DNA from: Gillisella vitis
Lineage (GTDB): Bacteria; Pseudomonadota; Alphaproteobacteria; Rhizobiales; Rhizobiaceae
Assembly (NCBI RefSeq): GCF_001541345.2
Contig: NZ_LMVL02000004.1
Coordinates: forward strand, 248,001 to 312,000
DNA length: 64,000 nucleotides
Reading direction: 5' to 3'
Shown: in pieces, positions 1 through 8,618 of the stretch
How the letters are laid out: each line of letters begins with the position of its first letter
How positions within the stretch are numbered: position 1 is the first letter of the stretch
The notes under the pieces: generated by a model
What the model was told of the DNA's origin: nothing
What the model saw: the letters and a program-made list of their open reading frames with translations, nothing else
The model's database searches: none
Program-made: the position numbers and the translations under genes

Positions 1-1261
1 GGGCATCGGCAGCAAGAACTGCGGCCTGTTGCGCACGGTCGGCGGCGCTGCGCACCGTGCCGGTGACCTGTTCCAGAGCTGCCGAGGTCTCTTCCAGCGA
101 AGCAGCCTGTTGCTCGGTGCGGTTGGCAAGCGCGCCTGCGGCGCTGCGCATTTCATTGCCACTGGCCTCGACCGACATCGCCTCGTTGCGCAAACGGGCG
201 AAGGCCAGGCTGAGATTGTTGACCGAATTGTTGAAATCGACCCGGAGCGGCTCAAGTTCAGGGATAAACGACTGGTCGATCCGAGTCGTCAGGTCGCCGG
301 TGCTCAAGCGATTCATGGCAACCGCCAGCATGTCGGCACAGTTGCGGATATTGGCGGCATCCGCATCCTTTTCAGCTTCACGCTCGGCCCGTTCCCGGTC
401 GTTGCGCGCCCGTGTTTCGTTTGCGTCCTGTTCCAGTTGCAGCTTCTTGAGCGCATCTTGACGGAAAACTTCCAGTGCCCGCGCCAGAGCGCCTATCTCG
501 TTGCGCAAGCCCTGATGCGGGACTTCGAGATCGGTCCGGCCATCAGCAAGACTGGAGGCCGCCGCCGTCAGTTCTGGAATCGGGCGCATGGTCTTGCGAG
601 TGATGAACACCATCAACAGAAGGGAGACCAACAAGGCGATACCCGCGGTAATCGCCACGGCTTGCGCCATCTGATCGCTGATACCGGCAATTTCGGCAAC
701 ACGCACACCGGCATAGAGAATGCCGATGACAGAACCGGAGGAATTGATGATCGGCTTGTAGATCGTATAATAGTCAGTGCCGAGAATGGCGGCTTGACCA
801 CGATACGTCTCACCCTTGATGAGGGACGAATAGACGGCACCCGTTGGATCGAGCGGCGTGCCGACGGCGCGCTGGCCATCCGGCTTGATGATATTGGTGG
901 TGCGGCGAATGTAACCCTTGGTCGCTTCATCCAGAGTAAACAGCGTCGCCGTCTGGCCCGTCATCCGGCCAATGGAATCGATCGTGTCATGATTGGCAAA
1001 TTGCCCCGGCAGCGTCTGCGCCGAAATGCGTTCAACATTGCCATCCCTGCCCCAGCTGACCTTGACGCCAGGCACATCGCGCTCCAGCAACGTGGCCGCG
1101 ACCCGCAGACTGCTGTTCTGGCTGTCGATGGCCTGCTGCGTCACACGCTCATGAACCTGACCCGAAATCGTCCAGGCAACAGCGCCCAGAGATACAACCA
1201 ATATCAGGGTCGTCACCACAGTGATTGTCCCGACCAACCCGAAACGGGATAGAAATTTCAT
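1..1261 (-). CDS. Methyl-accepting chemotaxis protein, 3' end cut by window edge
   Basis: Inner-membrane chemoreceptor that passes ligand signals to CheW/CheA. The minus-strand frame is open from an ATG at 1261-1259 to base 1, giving 420 codons; the end of the signalling domain lies outside the window. It starts MKFLSRFGLVG with a first membrane helix at about residues 7-29. A periplasmic segment of about 160 residues follows, resembling a single Cache domain, then a second helix near 190-212 and a HAMP-type linker (MRPIPELTAAA). A second charged coiled region leads into the methylated-helix start of the signalling domain (TEQQAASLEETSAALEQ). The class is clear; the ligand cannot be told. No che or flagellar genes are adjacent, so it is an orphan receptor. 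Confidence 0.93.
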   Translation of the reverse strand, partial: MKFLSRFGLVGTITVVTTLILVVSLGAVAWTISGQVHERVTQQAIDSQNSSLRVAATLLERDVPGVKVSWGRDGNVERISAQTLPGQFANHDTIDSIGRMTGQTATLFTLDEATKGYIRRTTNIIKPDGQRAVGTPLDPTGAVYSSLIKGETYRGQAAILGTDYYTIYKPIINSSGSVIGILYAGVRVAEIAGISDQMAQAVAITAGIALLVSLLLMVFITRKTMRPIPELTAAASSLADGRTDLEVPHQGLRNEIGALARALEVFRQDALKKLQLEQDANETRARNDRERAEREAEKDADAANIRNCADMLAVAMNRLSTGDLTTRIDQSFIPELEPLRVDFNNSVNNLSLAFARLRNEAMSVEASGNEMRSAAGALANRTEQQAASLEETSAALEQVTGTVRSAADRAQQAAVLAADA

Positions 1262-1539
1262 TGCCAAACCCTCAAATATTTATGGTCCCTTAAGCCCAAA
1301 ATATTTGACGAGTGTTAAGGCAAGATTGTCACAAACCTTTCTCAAGCCCTTCACCGCCAAGGCCTTTACGTCCCAGTCCAAGGGAAATAGCACCAATGCG
1401 GGACGCTTGCAGCGCGCATCTATCAGCAGAAAAGTGCAATTATTTGATTATACAACAACATAAATACAAGACTAAATTACTTATAACTAAAACGCAAATT
1501 GTTCCATCCTGACCTGCTCTTGCAAAACAAAGAGCGGTT
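1262..1539. other. Intergenic region with no recognised feature
   Basis: This AT-richer gap separates the divergent chemoreceptor and the folate gene, so promoters for both are expected here. I looked for the 6S RNA that often precedes 5-formyltetrahydrofolate cyclo-ligase in alphaproteobacteria and did not recognise it. No convincing ORF, terminator or repeat is seen. Confidence 0.5.
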
Positions 1540-2151
1540 ATGGTTAAACAACTGCTACCACAGAGAGAACAGATGCCCTTGGACAGTACAAAAAACCATT
1601 TGCGACAACAAAGCCTTGCCCGTCGGGACGCAATTCCTGCGCATATTCGCGCCGATCATTCGACCGCAATTGCCCATCACGGTGCCAGCGCCATCGAGAT
1701 TACCCCAGGCACCATGGTTTCCGGCTTCCTGCCGATCCGCTCCGAAGTAGACACGCAACCGTTAATGGAGATGTTGCGCCAACGAAGTGCCTATCTCTGC
1801 CTGCCCGTGGTTCTGGATCGCCAGACCATCTGCTTCCGGCAATGGCGCGCGGACGACCCGCTGATCGATACAGGTTTTGGCACGCGCGGTCCTGGCCCCC
1901 AGGCAGAGGTTGTCGATCCGCAAGTTCTGCTGATCCCGCTGGCCGCTTTCGACCGGCATGGCAACCGGATCGGCTATGGCGCAGGCCATTACGACCGTGC
2001 GATTGCCCGTTTGCATCAGAAAGGCCTTGATCCGCTTCTGATCGGCATTGCATTTGACTGTCAGGAAGTGGCAGATGTGCCTTTCGAACCCCATGACGTC
2101 GCTTTGCATGCCATTTTGACGGAAAGTGGATACAAGAACTTCAAGACCTGA
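1540..2151 (+). CDS. 5-formyltetrahydrofolate cyclo-ligase
   Basis: Cytoplasmic ATP-dependent enzyme that converts 5-formyl-THF to 5,10-methenyl-THF and so recycles a folate dead-end product. The signature GYGAGHYDR is present near residues 146-154, and the N-terminal LARRDAIPAH matches the substrate/ATP-binding start of the family. The 203-residue reading starts at the ATG at 1540. An ATG at 1573 has a better purine-rich ribosome-binding site (agagagaa) and gives 192 residues, nearer the usual family length, so it may be the true start. The gene ends 13 bases before the YmdB-type gene, which suggests co-transcription. Confidence 0.92.
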   Translation: MVKQLLPQREQMPLDSTKNHLRQQSLARRDAIPAHIRADHSTAIAHHGASAIEITPGTMVSGFLPIRSEVDTQPLMEMLRQRSAYLCLPVVLDRQTICFRQWRADDPLIDTGFGTRGPGPQAEVVDPQVLLIPLAAFDRHGNRIGYGAGHYDRAIARLHQKGLDPLLIGIAFDCQEVADVPFEPHDVALHAILTESGYKNFKT

Positions 2152-2164
2152 CTGGATTTAAGGA

Positions 2165-2989
2165 ATGCGGCTGCTTTTTCTGGGCGACATGGTTGGCAAG
2201 ACAGGCCGCACGGCGGTTTGGGAAAAGCTGCCCGGCCTGGTCTCCGACCTGAAACTGGATTTCGTCATCGTCAATGGCGAAAATGCCGCTGGCGGCTTCG
2301 GGATTACCGAGGATATTTTCCTCGAAACCATCAATGCCGGCGCAGATGTCGTCACCACTGGCAACCATGTCTGGGACCAGAAGGAAGCGATCACCTTTTC
2401 CGGTCGCCACGACCAGTTCCTTCGCCCGGCCAATTATCCGGCGGGGACACCAGGCAAAGGCTCCGGTCTCTATTATGCCCGCAATGGCGCGCGCGTGCTA
2501 GTCGCCAATATCATGGGCCGGGTGTTCATGCATCCCGAGTTGGACGATCCGTTCAAATCGGCGGAAACTATCCTCGCCGCCTGCCCTCTGAAGGAACAGG
2601 CCGACGCCATCATCTTCGATTTTCATGCCGAGGCCACCAGTGAAAAGCAGTGTTTCGGCCATTTCGTCGATGGCCGTGCCAGTTTCGTGGTCGGCACCCA
2701 CACCCATGTGCCAACCGCCGATCACCAGATTCTCAATGGCGGAACCGCTTATATGTCCGATGCGGGCATGTGCGGCGATTATGATTCGTCGCTGGGCATG
2801 GAAAAGGAAGAGCCGCTGAACCGGTTCATTTCGAAAATGCCCAAGGGCCGGTTTGAAGCAGCCCATGGCCCGGCAACAATCTGCGGCGTCGGCGTCGAGA
2901 TTTCCGACAGTACAGGCCTTGCCGAAAAGATCGCCCCCTTGCGCATCGGCCCGCGCCTCACCGAGACCATCCCCGCTTTCTGGGCGTGA
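2165..2989 (+). CDS. YmdB-family metallophosphoesterase (TIGR00282 type)
   Basis: Probable cytoplasmic dinuclear-metal phosphodiesterase; Bacillus YmdB hydrolyses 2',3'-cyclic nucleotides and Deinococcus relatives are similar. All metal-binding blocks are visible: GDMVGKTGR at residues 7-15, VNGENAAGG near 37-45, GNHVWDQ near 66-72, a DFHAEATSEK block near 150, and GTHTHVPT near 177-184. The length of 274 is normal. The gene lies just after the folate cyclo-ligase and probably shares its transcript. The AGGA directly before the ATG is too close to act as a ribosome site, so the weaker GGA at about 2154 may serve. The physiological substrate in rhizobia is not known to me. Confidence 0.9.
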   Translation: MRLLFLGDMVGKTGRTAVWEKLPGLVSDLKLDFVIVNGENAAGGFGITEDIFLETINAGADVVTTGNHVWDQKEAITFSGRHDQFLRPANYPAGTPGKGSGLYYARNGARVLVANIMGRVFMHPELDDPFKSAETILAACPLKEQADAIIFDFHAEATSEKQCFGHFVDGRASFVVGTHTHVPTADHQILNGGTAYMSDAGMCGDYDSSLGMEKEEPLNRFISKMPKGRFEAAHGPATICGVGVEISDSTGLAEKIAPLRIGPRLTETIPAFWA

Positions 2990-3109
2990 AGCCTCCGGCT
3001 TCGTATCCCTGATTGCGCCGGGCAACAGCCCGATCAATCTTGCCTCTTGCCGGGACCGGTGTAAGGTCCCGCGCAGCACCGTAACGACATTCAACACGGG
3101 AAACTCACC

Positions 3110-4312
3110 ATGCCTGCTTTCAAGACACTTGACGATCTCACCGATATCGCCGGCAAGCGCGTACTGTTGCGCGTCGACCTGAACGTGCCCGTCTCCGGCG
3201 GCAAGGTGACGGATGCAACCCGCATCGAGCGCGTCGCCCCAACCATCAAGGAACTGTCGGCCAAGGGCGCCAAGGTTATCCTGCTGGCCCATTTCGGTCG
3301 TCCCAAGGGCGAGCCGGTTGCCGATATGTCGCTGTCGCAGATCATTTCCGCCGTCGAGGAAGTGCTGGACCAGGCGGTCGCGTTTGGCGAAGACTGCGTT
3401 GGCGAACCGGCCGAAAGGGCGGTTGCTGCGCTCAACAACGGCGATATCCTGCTTCTGGAAAACACCCGCTTCCACAAGGGCGAGGAAAAGAACGACGCCG
3501 ACTTTACCGCCGAACTCGCCAAGAACGGCGACATCTACGTCAATGACGCCTTTTCCGCTGCCCACCGCGCCCATGCCTCCACGGAAGGGCTCGCCCATAT
3601 TCTGCCTGCCTATGCCGGGCGCACCATGCAGGCCGAACTGGAAGCGCTGGAAAAGGGCCTTGGCAAGCCGACCCATCCGGTGGTCGCCATTGTCGGCGGC
3701 GCCAAGGTGTCCTCCAAGATCGACCTGCTGATGAACCTGGTCAAGAAGGTCGATGCGCTTGTCATCGGCGGTGGCATGGCCAATACATTCATCGCCGCGC
3801 AGGGGATCGATGTCGGCAAGTCGCTGTGCGAACACGACCTGGCCGATACCGCCAAGCAGATCATGATCGAAGCAGAAACCGCTGGCTGCACCATCGTGCT
3901 GCCAGTCGACGGCGTCGTTGCCCGCGAGTTCAAGGCCAATGCCGCCAATGAGACCGTCAGCGTCTCGGCCATTCCAGCCGACGCGATGATGCTGGATGTC
4001 GGTCCGAAATCGGTGGCAGTCGTCAATGACTGGATCACCAAGGCGGCAACGCTGGTCTGGAACGGCCCACTGGGCGCTTTTGAAATTCCCCCCTTCGATA
4101 CCGCCACGGTCTCTGCCGCAAAACACGCCGCAGAGCGCAGCGCGGCTGGCAAGCTGGTCTCGGTGGCTGGCGGCGGCGACACGGTCTCGGCGCTCAATCA
4201 TGCTGGCGTTGTCGATGACTTTTCCTATGTCTCAACCGCAGGCGGCGCTTTCCTGGAATGGATGGAAGGCAAGGAACTGCCCGGCGTTGCCGTGTTGACC
4301 CGTCCAGCTTAA
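3110..4312 (+). CDS. pgk: Phosphoglycerate kinase
   Basis: Glycolytic and gluconeogenic enzyme that transfers phosphate between 1,3-bisphosphoglycerate and ADP. Family motifs are intact: RVDLNVP at residues 21-27, the substrate-binding LAHFGRPKG at about 59-67, [22 protein letters not shown], the C-terminal WNGPLGAFE, and the nucleotide-binding GGGDTVSAL. The length of 400 is typical. A purine-rich site (gggaaac) precedes the ATG. A hairpin follows the stop, then fbaB. The usual rhizobial partners tkt and gap are not upstream; a YmdB-type gene occupies that place. The 120-base gap before pgk probably holds its own promoter. Confidence 0.98.
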   Translation: MPAFKTLDDLTDIAGKRVLLRVDLNVPVSGGKVTDATRIERVAPTIKELSAKGAKVILLAHFGRPKGEPVADMSLSQIISAVEEVLDQAVAFGEDCVGEPAERAVAALNNGDILLLENTRFHKGEEKNDADFTAELAKNGDIYVNDAFSAAHRAHASTEGLAHILPAYAGRTMQAELEALEKGLGKPTHPVVAIVGGAKVSSKIDLLMNLVKKVDALVIGGGMANTFIAAQGIDVGKSLCEHDLADTAKQIMIEAETAGCTIVLPVDGVVAREFKANAANETVSVSAIPADAMMLDVGPKSVAVVNDWITKAATLVWNGPLGAFEIPPFDTATVSAAKHAAERSAAGKLVSVAGGGDTVSALNHAGVVDDFSYVSTAGGAFLEWMEGKELPGVAVLTRPA

Positions 4313-4331
4313 CCAACGGGCGAAAAATGTG

Positions 4332-4370
4332 AGGTGTGGCATGGAACAAATGCCGCACCTGAATTTCTTT
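4332..4370 (+). terminator. Hairpin after pgk, probable weak terminator
   Basis: An 11-bp inverted repeat (arms 4332-4342 and 4350-4360, one G.T-type pair) with a 7-base loop lies 20 bases after the pgk stop. It is followed by a broken T-rich stretch (gaatttctttt). It may end or attenuate the pgk transcript before fbaB. Confidence 0.55.
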
Positions 4371-4389
4371 TAAAAAAGATTGAATTTTA

Positions 4390-4416
4390 AAACGATTGAA
4401 GTGATTTCAATCGTTT
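4390..4416. promoter_or_regulatory. Perfect palindrome upstream of fbaB, possible operator
   Basis: An 11-bp perfect inverted repeat (AAACGATTGAA at 4390-4400, mirrored at 4406-4416, 5-base spacer) lies about 80 bases before the fbaB start, in a locally AT-rich stretch. There is no T-tract after it, so it fits an operator better than a terminator. The binding protein is unknown. Confidence 0.4.
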
Positions 4417-4497
4417 CAATGACTTAACGCCCCATTTTCCTCCCGAACAACATCTGTTACGCGATAACCAGTGGTAACGTTTTTGGGAGCATAGGAC

Positions 4498-5523
4498 ATG
4501 AGTGAGAGACTTGAAGACATCGCCGTCAAGATGATGGCTGATGGCAAGGGCCTTCTGGCAGCGGACGAGTCCACGTCCACCATCAAGAAGCGTTTCGACA
4601 CGATTGGCCTCGAATCGACCGAAACCAGCCGCCGCGACTACCGCGAAATGCTGTTTCGCTCCGACGAGGCAATGAAAAAATACATTTCCGGCGTCATTCT
4701 CTATGAAGAGACCCTGTATCAGAAAGCTGCCGACGGCACGCCTTTCGTCGATCTCATCAAGGCCGCTGGCTCTATCCCCGGCATCAAGGTCGACACCGGC
4801 GCCAAGCCAATGGCCGGTTTTCCTGGCGAAACGCTGACAGAAGGCCTGGACGGTCTGCGTGAGCGTCTCGCCAATTACTACAAGGCCGGCGCCCGCTTTG
4901 CCAAATGGCGCGGCGTTATCGCCATTGCCGATGGCCTGCCGACCTGGGGCTCGATCAAAGCCAATAGCCAGGCACTCGCCTATTACGCCGCCCTGTGCCA
5001 GGAGGCAGGTATCGTGCCGATCGTTGAGCCGGAAGTGCTGATGGATGGCGCGCCGGGTACCCATGACATTGCCAAATGCGCTGAAGTTACGGAATGGGTG
5101 CTGCGCACTGTGTTCCAGGATCTCTACGACGCCCGTGTCAATCTCGAAGGCATGATCCTGAAGCCGAACATGATCATCGACGGCAAGAATGCCCGTAAAG
5201 CCTCCGTGGATGAAGTGGCTGCCGCGACCGTCAAGGTGCTGAAGGCCACGGTTCCTTCCTCCGTTCCCGGCATCGCCTTCCTGTCTGGCGGCCAGAGCAC
5301 AGAGGAAGCAACCGCGCATCTCTCCGCCATGAATGCCGGTTACGACCTGCCCTGGACCCTGACCTATTCCTATGGCCGCGCCCTTCAGGATAGCGCCATT
5401 AAAACATGGGGCGGCCGCAGCGAAAACGTCGCCGCCGGTCAGCGTGCCTTCACCCACCGCGCCCGCATGAACAGCCTGGCCGCGACTGGCACCTGGAAAC
5501 AGGACCTGGAAAAGGCCGCCTGA
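4498..5523 (+). CDS. fbaB: Class I fructose-bisphosphate aldolase
   Basis: Schiff-base aldolase that interconverts fructose 1,6-bisphosphate with dihydroxyacetone phosphate and glyceraldehyde 3-phosphate. It is metal-independent. Diagnostic motifs are LLAADESTSTIKKRF at residues 19-33, VDTGAKP near 98-104, KWRGVI near 137, and the Schiff-base lysine K222 in EGMILKPNM. FLSGGQSTEEA and TYSYGRALQ follow. The length of 341 matches eukaryote-like class I enzymes rather than the class II FbaA. A GGGAG ribosome site lies just ahead of the ATG. With pgk it forms a lower-glycolysis cluster, and a strong terminator closes it. Confidence 0.97.
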   Translation: MSERLEDIAVKMMADGKGLLAADESTSTIKKRFDTIGLESTETSRRDYREMLFRSDEAMKKYISGVILYEETLYQKAADGTPFVDLIKAAGSIPGIKVDTGAKPMAGFPGETLTEGLDGLRERLANYYKAGARFAKWRGVIAIADGLPTWGSIKANSQALAYYAALCQEAGIVPIVEPEVLMDGAPGTHDIAKCAEVTEWVLRTVFQDLYDARVNLEGMILKPNMIIDGKNARKASVDEVAAATVKVLKATVPSSVPGIAFLSGGQSTEEATAHLSAMNAGYDLPWTLTYSYGRALQDSAIKTWGGRSENVAAGQRAFTHRARMNSLAATGTWKQDLEKAA

Positions 5524-5560
5524 GGGCAACCATCGAACACATTTGATCCTGCATCTTGAA

Positions 5561-5590
5561 GCCCCACCGCACCCGGTGGGGCTTTTTCTT
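5561..5590 (+). terminator. Rho-independent terminator of fbaB
   Basis: A 9-bp GC-rich stem (GCCCCACCG paired with CGGTGGGGC), a 4-base loop and a run of five T lie 38 bases after the fbaB stop. Confidence 0.9.
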
Positions 5591-5660
5591 GTCACTCTGA
5601 CAGGATTTCATCTTCATTTCGGCGACGCCACTGCTATCGAGATCACGGTTGTTCATCACT

Positions 5661-5737
5661 TAGTGGAATGAATTTGACATTTGATACCCCCTTGCCGCAC
5701 CCTCGAGGATCAAATGTCAAATTCTTAAATTCCACTA
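5661..5737. repeat. Palindromic element, copy 1 (long bulged stem)
   Basis: Outer arms TAGTGGAAT (5661-5669) and ATTCCACTA (5729-5737) enclose inner arms of 16 bp (5670-5685 and 5709-5724). The right side carries a 4-base TTAA bulge and the loop is 23 bases with CTCGAGG. The element is the reverse complement of the element at 5753-5827, with paired substitutions in the stem. Confidence 0.85.
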
Positions 5738-5752
5738 GAAACAGAGACTTGC

Positions 5753-5827
5753 TAGTGGTCCTCAAGATTCCGACATTTGCTCTCGAGGGTGCTGCAAACG
5801 GAGGCAAATGTCGGAATCGGACCACCA
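5753..5827. repeat. Palindromic element, copy 2, inverted relative to copy 1
   Basis: Outer arms TAGTGGTCC (5753-5761) and GGACCACCA (5819-5827), then a TCAA bulge and 15-bp perfect inner arms (5766-5780 and 5804-5818) around a loop containing CTCGAGGGTGC. Loop and architecture match the reverse complement of copy 1. Several stem positions differ in both arms together, so pairing is kept. Confidence 0.85.
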
Positions 5828-5862
5828 GTGTCTGTCAGGTTCAGATTGAACCAGACAGACAC
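5828..5862. repeat. Short palindrome shared with 62192-62226
   Basis: Arms GTGTCTGTCAGGTTC (5828-5842) and GAACCAGACAGACAC (5848-5862) pair with one A.A mismatch around the loop AGATT. A closely similar palindrome occurs 56 kb away, with compensating changes. The stretch 5885-5925 that follows (gggaaaaccgggttccac and so on) resembles a motif common in rhizobial intergenic DNA; this is from memory and only tentative. Confidence 0.8.
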
Positions 5863-5949
5863 TCGTTTCTTTTGCTTTCGTTTGTCTTTTCGGGAAAACC
5901 GGGTTCCACTTTTCCCTGACAAACTCTATCACCTGCAAGAAGGCCAGCC

Positions 5950-6867
5950 ATGATCTCCATTCCTTTCATCACTCTCGACGTCTTTACCGTTGAGCGGTTT
6001 CGCGGCAATCCTCTGGCGGTTATTCTCGATGGGCGCGGGCTGTCGGATGTGACGATGCAGGCCATTGCCGCCGAATTCGGCTATTCTGAAACCACCTTCG
6101 TCCTGCCTCCGACAGACGCGGCCAATACCGCGCAGGTGCGGATCTTCACGCCTGTCATGGAAATACCCTTTGCCGGTCATCCCAATGTTGGCACAGCCAT
6201 CGCCCTTGCCGGACAACCGACCTTGTTCGGCCAGTCCCTTGGCGATGATCCGCGCTTTGAGGAAAAAGCTGGTCTCGTCACCGTTCAGCTGAGCCGCGAT
6301 GACAATGGTCTGGTGAACGCCCGCATCCGTGCACCCCAGCCTCTTTTCGTCAGCGGCCCGGTGGCAACGGCCGATCTGGCCGCCGCCATGTGCTTGGCTG
6401 AGAGTGACATTCAAACCGCAAACCATGCTCCGGCCTTTATTTCTGTCGGATTGACATTCATCGCAGCGGAGTTGACCGATCTCGCCGCCCTTGGCCGCAG
6501 CAAGCCTGATCTTGCCGCTCTCGGCCGTCTGGTCGAAATCCATGCCGACCAGGAAACGGATGGCGCGACCTTTCTCTATTGCCGGATGTCGGAAAACCAT
6601 GTCCACGCCCGGATGTTTTCGCCTTTCGACAATGTTGCGGAAGATCCGGCCACCGGCAGCGCCTCAGCGGCACTTGCCGCCTATCTGGCGCAGCAGGCAC
6701 CGGAAGCCGATCTTGACCAGACGCTGGTCATCGAACAGGGTGTTGAAATGGGCCGCCGCAGCCTGATAACAGTCACCGTCCAGAAAGTGGGCGGCACCAT
6801 CATCCGAACCGAGATTTCAGGCCACGCTGTCACCGTCATGCAGGGAACACTCAGCATCGATCGTTGA
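5950..6867 (+). CDS. PhzF-family isomerase-like protein
   Basis: Member of the PhzF/YddE family, whose two-domain fold (like diaminopimelate epimerase) isomerises small metabolites. It is 305 residues long, which is usual. Recognisable blocks are LDVFTVERFRGNPLAVI at the N terminus, the catalytic-Glu region FGYSETTFVLPP near residues 40-51, the substrate loop PFAGHPNVGTA near 75-85, and EDPATGSASAA near 235-245. IEQGVEMGRRS follows near the C terminus. The gene is preceded by AAGAAGG. It is followed 30 bases later by the HPP-CBS gene and may be co-transcribed with it. The family does not reveal the substrate; no phenazine genes are nearby. Confidence 0.88.
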   Translation: MISIPFITLDVFTVERFRGNPLAVILDGRGLSDVTMQAIAAEFGYSETTFVLPPTDAANTAQVRIFTPVMEIPFAGHPNVGTAIALAGQPTLFGQSLGDDPRFEEKAGLVTVQLSRDDNGLVNARIRAPQPLFVSGPVATADLAAAMCLAESDIQTANHAPAFISVGLTFIAAELTDLAALGRSKPDLAALGRLVEIHADQETDGATFLYCRMSENHVHARMFSPFDNVAEDPATGSASAALAAYLAQQAPEADLDQTLVIEQGVEMGRRSLITVTVQKVGGTIIRTEISGHAVTVMQGTLSIDR

Positions 6868-6897
6868 TCCACGCCATACAGAAACGGAAAATCAGCA

Positions 6898-8067
6898 ATG
6901 CAATCAGGTCTGCGGGACGTATGGAAGCATCTGATCCCGGACGTGACGCCGATCAGTTCTTCAGAACAGACCCGCTCCGCCCTCGGCGCGGCGCTGGGCA
7001 TTCTGGTGACCGGCGTCATCAGTGCTTTTTTGCTGGGATATTTTTTGCCGGAGCAAGCTGCAAGCCTGCCGGTGCTGATCGCACCGATGGGAGCCTCCGC
7101 CGTGCTGCTGTTTGCTGTCCCCACCAGTCCGCTTGCCCAGCCCTGGTCAATCCTGGGCGGCAATCTTTGCGCCGCACTGATTGGTGTAACCGTGGCGCAA
7201 TGGGTGCCGGATCTGCTGCTTGCCAGCGCGCTCGCCATCGGCGGTGCGATTGCCGCGATGATTGCGTTGCGCTGCCTGCATCCGCCAAGCGGCGCCATCG
7301 CGCTGACTGCCGTGCTCGGCGGTCCGGGCATTCATGCGCTCGGCTATGGCTTCGTGCTCTGGCCGGTGGCTGGCAACTCCCTGCTGCTTCTGGCCAGCGC
7401 GCTGCTCTATAACCGGCTTGCAGGCCGTCGTTATCCGCATCGCGCCAAGCCTGCTTTGCCGCAAACGCCCGGCATTGCCGAAACCACAGGCTTCCAGCGC
7501 CGCGATCTCGATGACGTCCTGAAGGATTACGATGCCTTTCTCGACATCGACCGCGACGACTTGGAGGATATCCTGCGCCGCACGGAGCTGCGTGCCTATC
7601 GCCGTCGCAGCAGCCATACGACCTGCGGCGCGGTGATGATTGCGGGCATTGCCGCCCTCTCCCCGGATACGACGCTGAGCGAAGCGCTACACCGCCTGCG
7701 CCAAAGCCGCGTCAAGGCTTTGCCGGTGACCGCCGAAGACGCCACCATTCTCGGCATCGTCACCCAGACTGACCTGATGGACAAGGCGAGCTGGTCACGG
7801 GGCAAGCCGATGATCGGTCTTGGCCGACGGCTGGCGCTGGCCTTACAAGGTGCCTCTGCGCCAAACGGCACGGTCAAGGACATCATGACCACACCGGTGT
7901 GCACCGTCACGCCAGATGCACCGCTTTCTGAAGCCATCGTCACCTTTGCCGAAGCGGCGCTGCATCATTTGCCTGTGATCAACGCCCAGGCAAAGCTGAT
8001 CGGCATGATCGCTCAAACGGATGTTTTGATGGCCATGGTGCAGGCCTCGAACCAGAAAGCGAAATAG
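6898..8067 (+). CDS. HPP-family membrane protein with two CBS domains
   Basis: Inner-membrane protein of 389 residues. The N-terminal half holds the HPP domain with several hydrophobic helices; conserved motifs are APMGASAVLLF near 60-70 and the name-giving LHPPSGAIALTAVLGGP near 125-141. A linker leads to tandem CBS domains: the first around 240-300 (LPVTAEDATILGIVTQTDL) and the second around 325-380 (VKDIMTTPVCTV, LPVINAQAKLIGMIAQTDV). HPP proteins are associated with nitrite transport in plant and cyanobacterial relatives. CBS pairs usually bind adenine nucleotides and would gate or sense energy state. The transported substrate here is not shown. Confidence 0.9.
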   Translation: MQSGLRDVWKHLIPDVTPISSSEQTRSALGAALGILVTGVISAFLLGYFLPEQAASLPVLIAPMGASAVLLFAVPTSPLAQPWSILGGNLCAALIGVTVAQWVPDLLLASALAIGGAIAAMIALRCLHPPSGAIALTAVLGGPGIHALGYGFVLWPVAGNSLLLLASALLYNRLAGRRYPHRAKPALPQTPGIAETTGFQRRDLDDVLKDYDAFLDIDRDDLEDILRRTELRAYRRRSSHTTCGAVMIAGIAALSPDTTLSEALHRLRQSRVKALPVTAEDATILGIVTQTDLMDKASWSRGKPMIGLGRRLALALQGASAPNGTVKDIMTTPVCTVTPDAPLSEAIVTFAEAALHHLPVINAQAKLIGMIAQTDVLMAMVQASNQKAK

Positions 8068-8172
8068 GAAAAATCATTGAGAATGACCTTTCATATCGAG
8101 CCAGCAGCAAATTAAGGCCATAAAAATTCATTTCCATTCGCTTACGGGCGGTCCTGTTTTGGAGGAGAGGCG

Positions 8173-8499
8173 ATGCTTTTTGTGATGGCGATCATGTTGG
8201 CTGCAGCACAAACGCCAGACTTCCCTGCCCCACCAACCCCCTGCGCGCAAGCCAAGGCGACCGATACCGCGCCAGCAGATCAACTCGAACTGCTGGACCA
8301 ATTTAGAGCTCATCTTGCCAAGGCAGATCTGGAACGATTGGACCAGGCGCTTCCACGCAGCAGCAATGGTGGGATTGCCCAATGCGATGCTGTCGAGGGA
8401 AGTCGCGCATCATGCGAGGTAACGGCCTATATGCCCGCAATTGAAACCACTGGACTTATGGCTAAATATCTCGCCTTCATCTGCCCCAAAAAATTCTGA
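8173..8499 (+). CDS. Small secreted hypothetical protein
   Basis: A 108-residue ORF with an excellent ribosome site (GGAGGAGAGG, 8160-8169) before the ATG. The first 13 residues are hydrophobic (MLFVMAIMLAAAQ) and look like a very short signal sequence ending near A-A-Q. The mature part is polar and has cysteines at about 27, 75 and 83 plus one near the C terminus (FICPKKF), which could form disulfides in the periplasm. I do not recognise a family. Confidence 0.65.
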   Translation: MLFVMAIMLAAAQTPDFPAPPTPCAQAKATDTAPADQLELLDQFRAHLAKADLERLDQALPRSSNGGIAQCDAVEGSRASCEVTAYMPAIETTGLMAKYLAFICPKKF

Positions 8500-8618
8500 A
8501 TGCAGTCATCCACCATAGTTGGTACACGGCGCTGTAGGCAGCGTAAAAAATTGCAGCGGTTTTGCGATAAACCACAGACCTCAAGCATGAAAAACGATCC
8601 TAAAGCTCGCACCACAGC

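Noticed and set aside
29..1252. Long plus-strand frame of 407 codons
   Set aside because: It is antisense to the chemoreceptor, whose translation has clear domain motifs; the plus-strand product has none.
1262..1572. 6S RNA upstream of the 5-formyltetrahydrofolate cyclo-ligase gene
   Set aside because: Expected by synteny in alphaproteobacteria, but I could not find the long stem with central bubble or any conserved 6S words.
2498..4201. Minus-strand frame of 567 codons opposite the YmdB-type gene and pgk
   Set aside because: Mirror frame of GC-rich genes with strongly conserved sense products; it spans two genes and has no motif.
4387..5595. Minus-strand frame opposite fbaB
   Set aside because: Antisense to an unmistakable aldolase, and it runs through the fbaB terminator.
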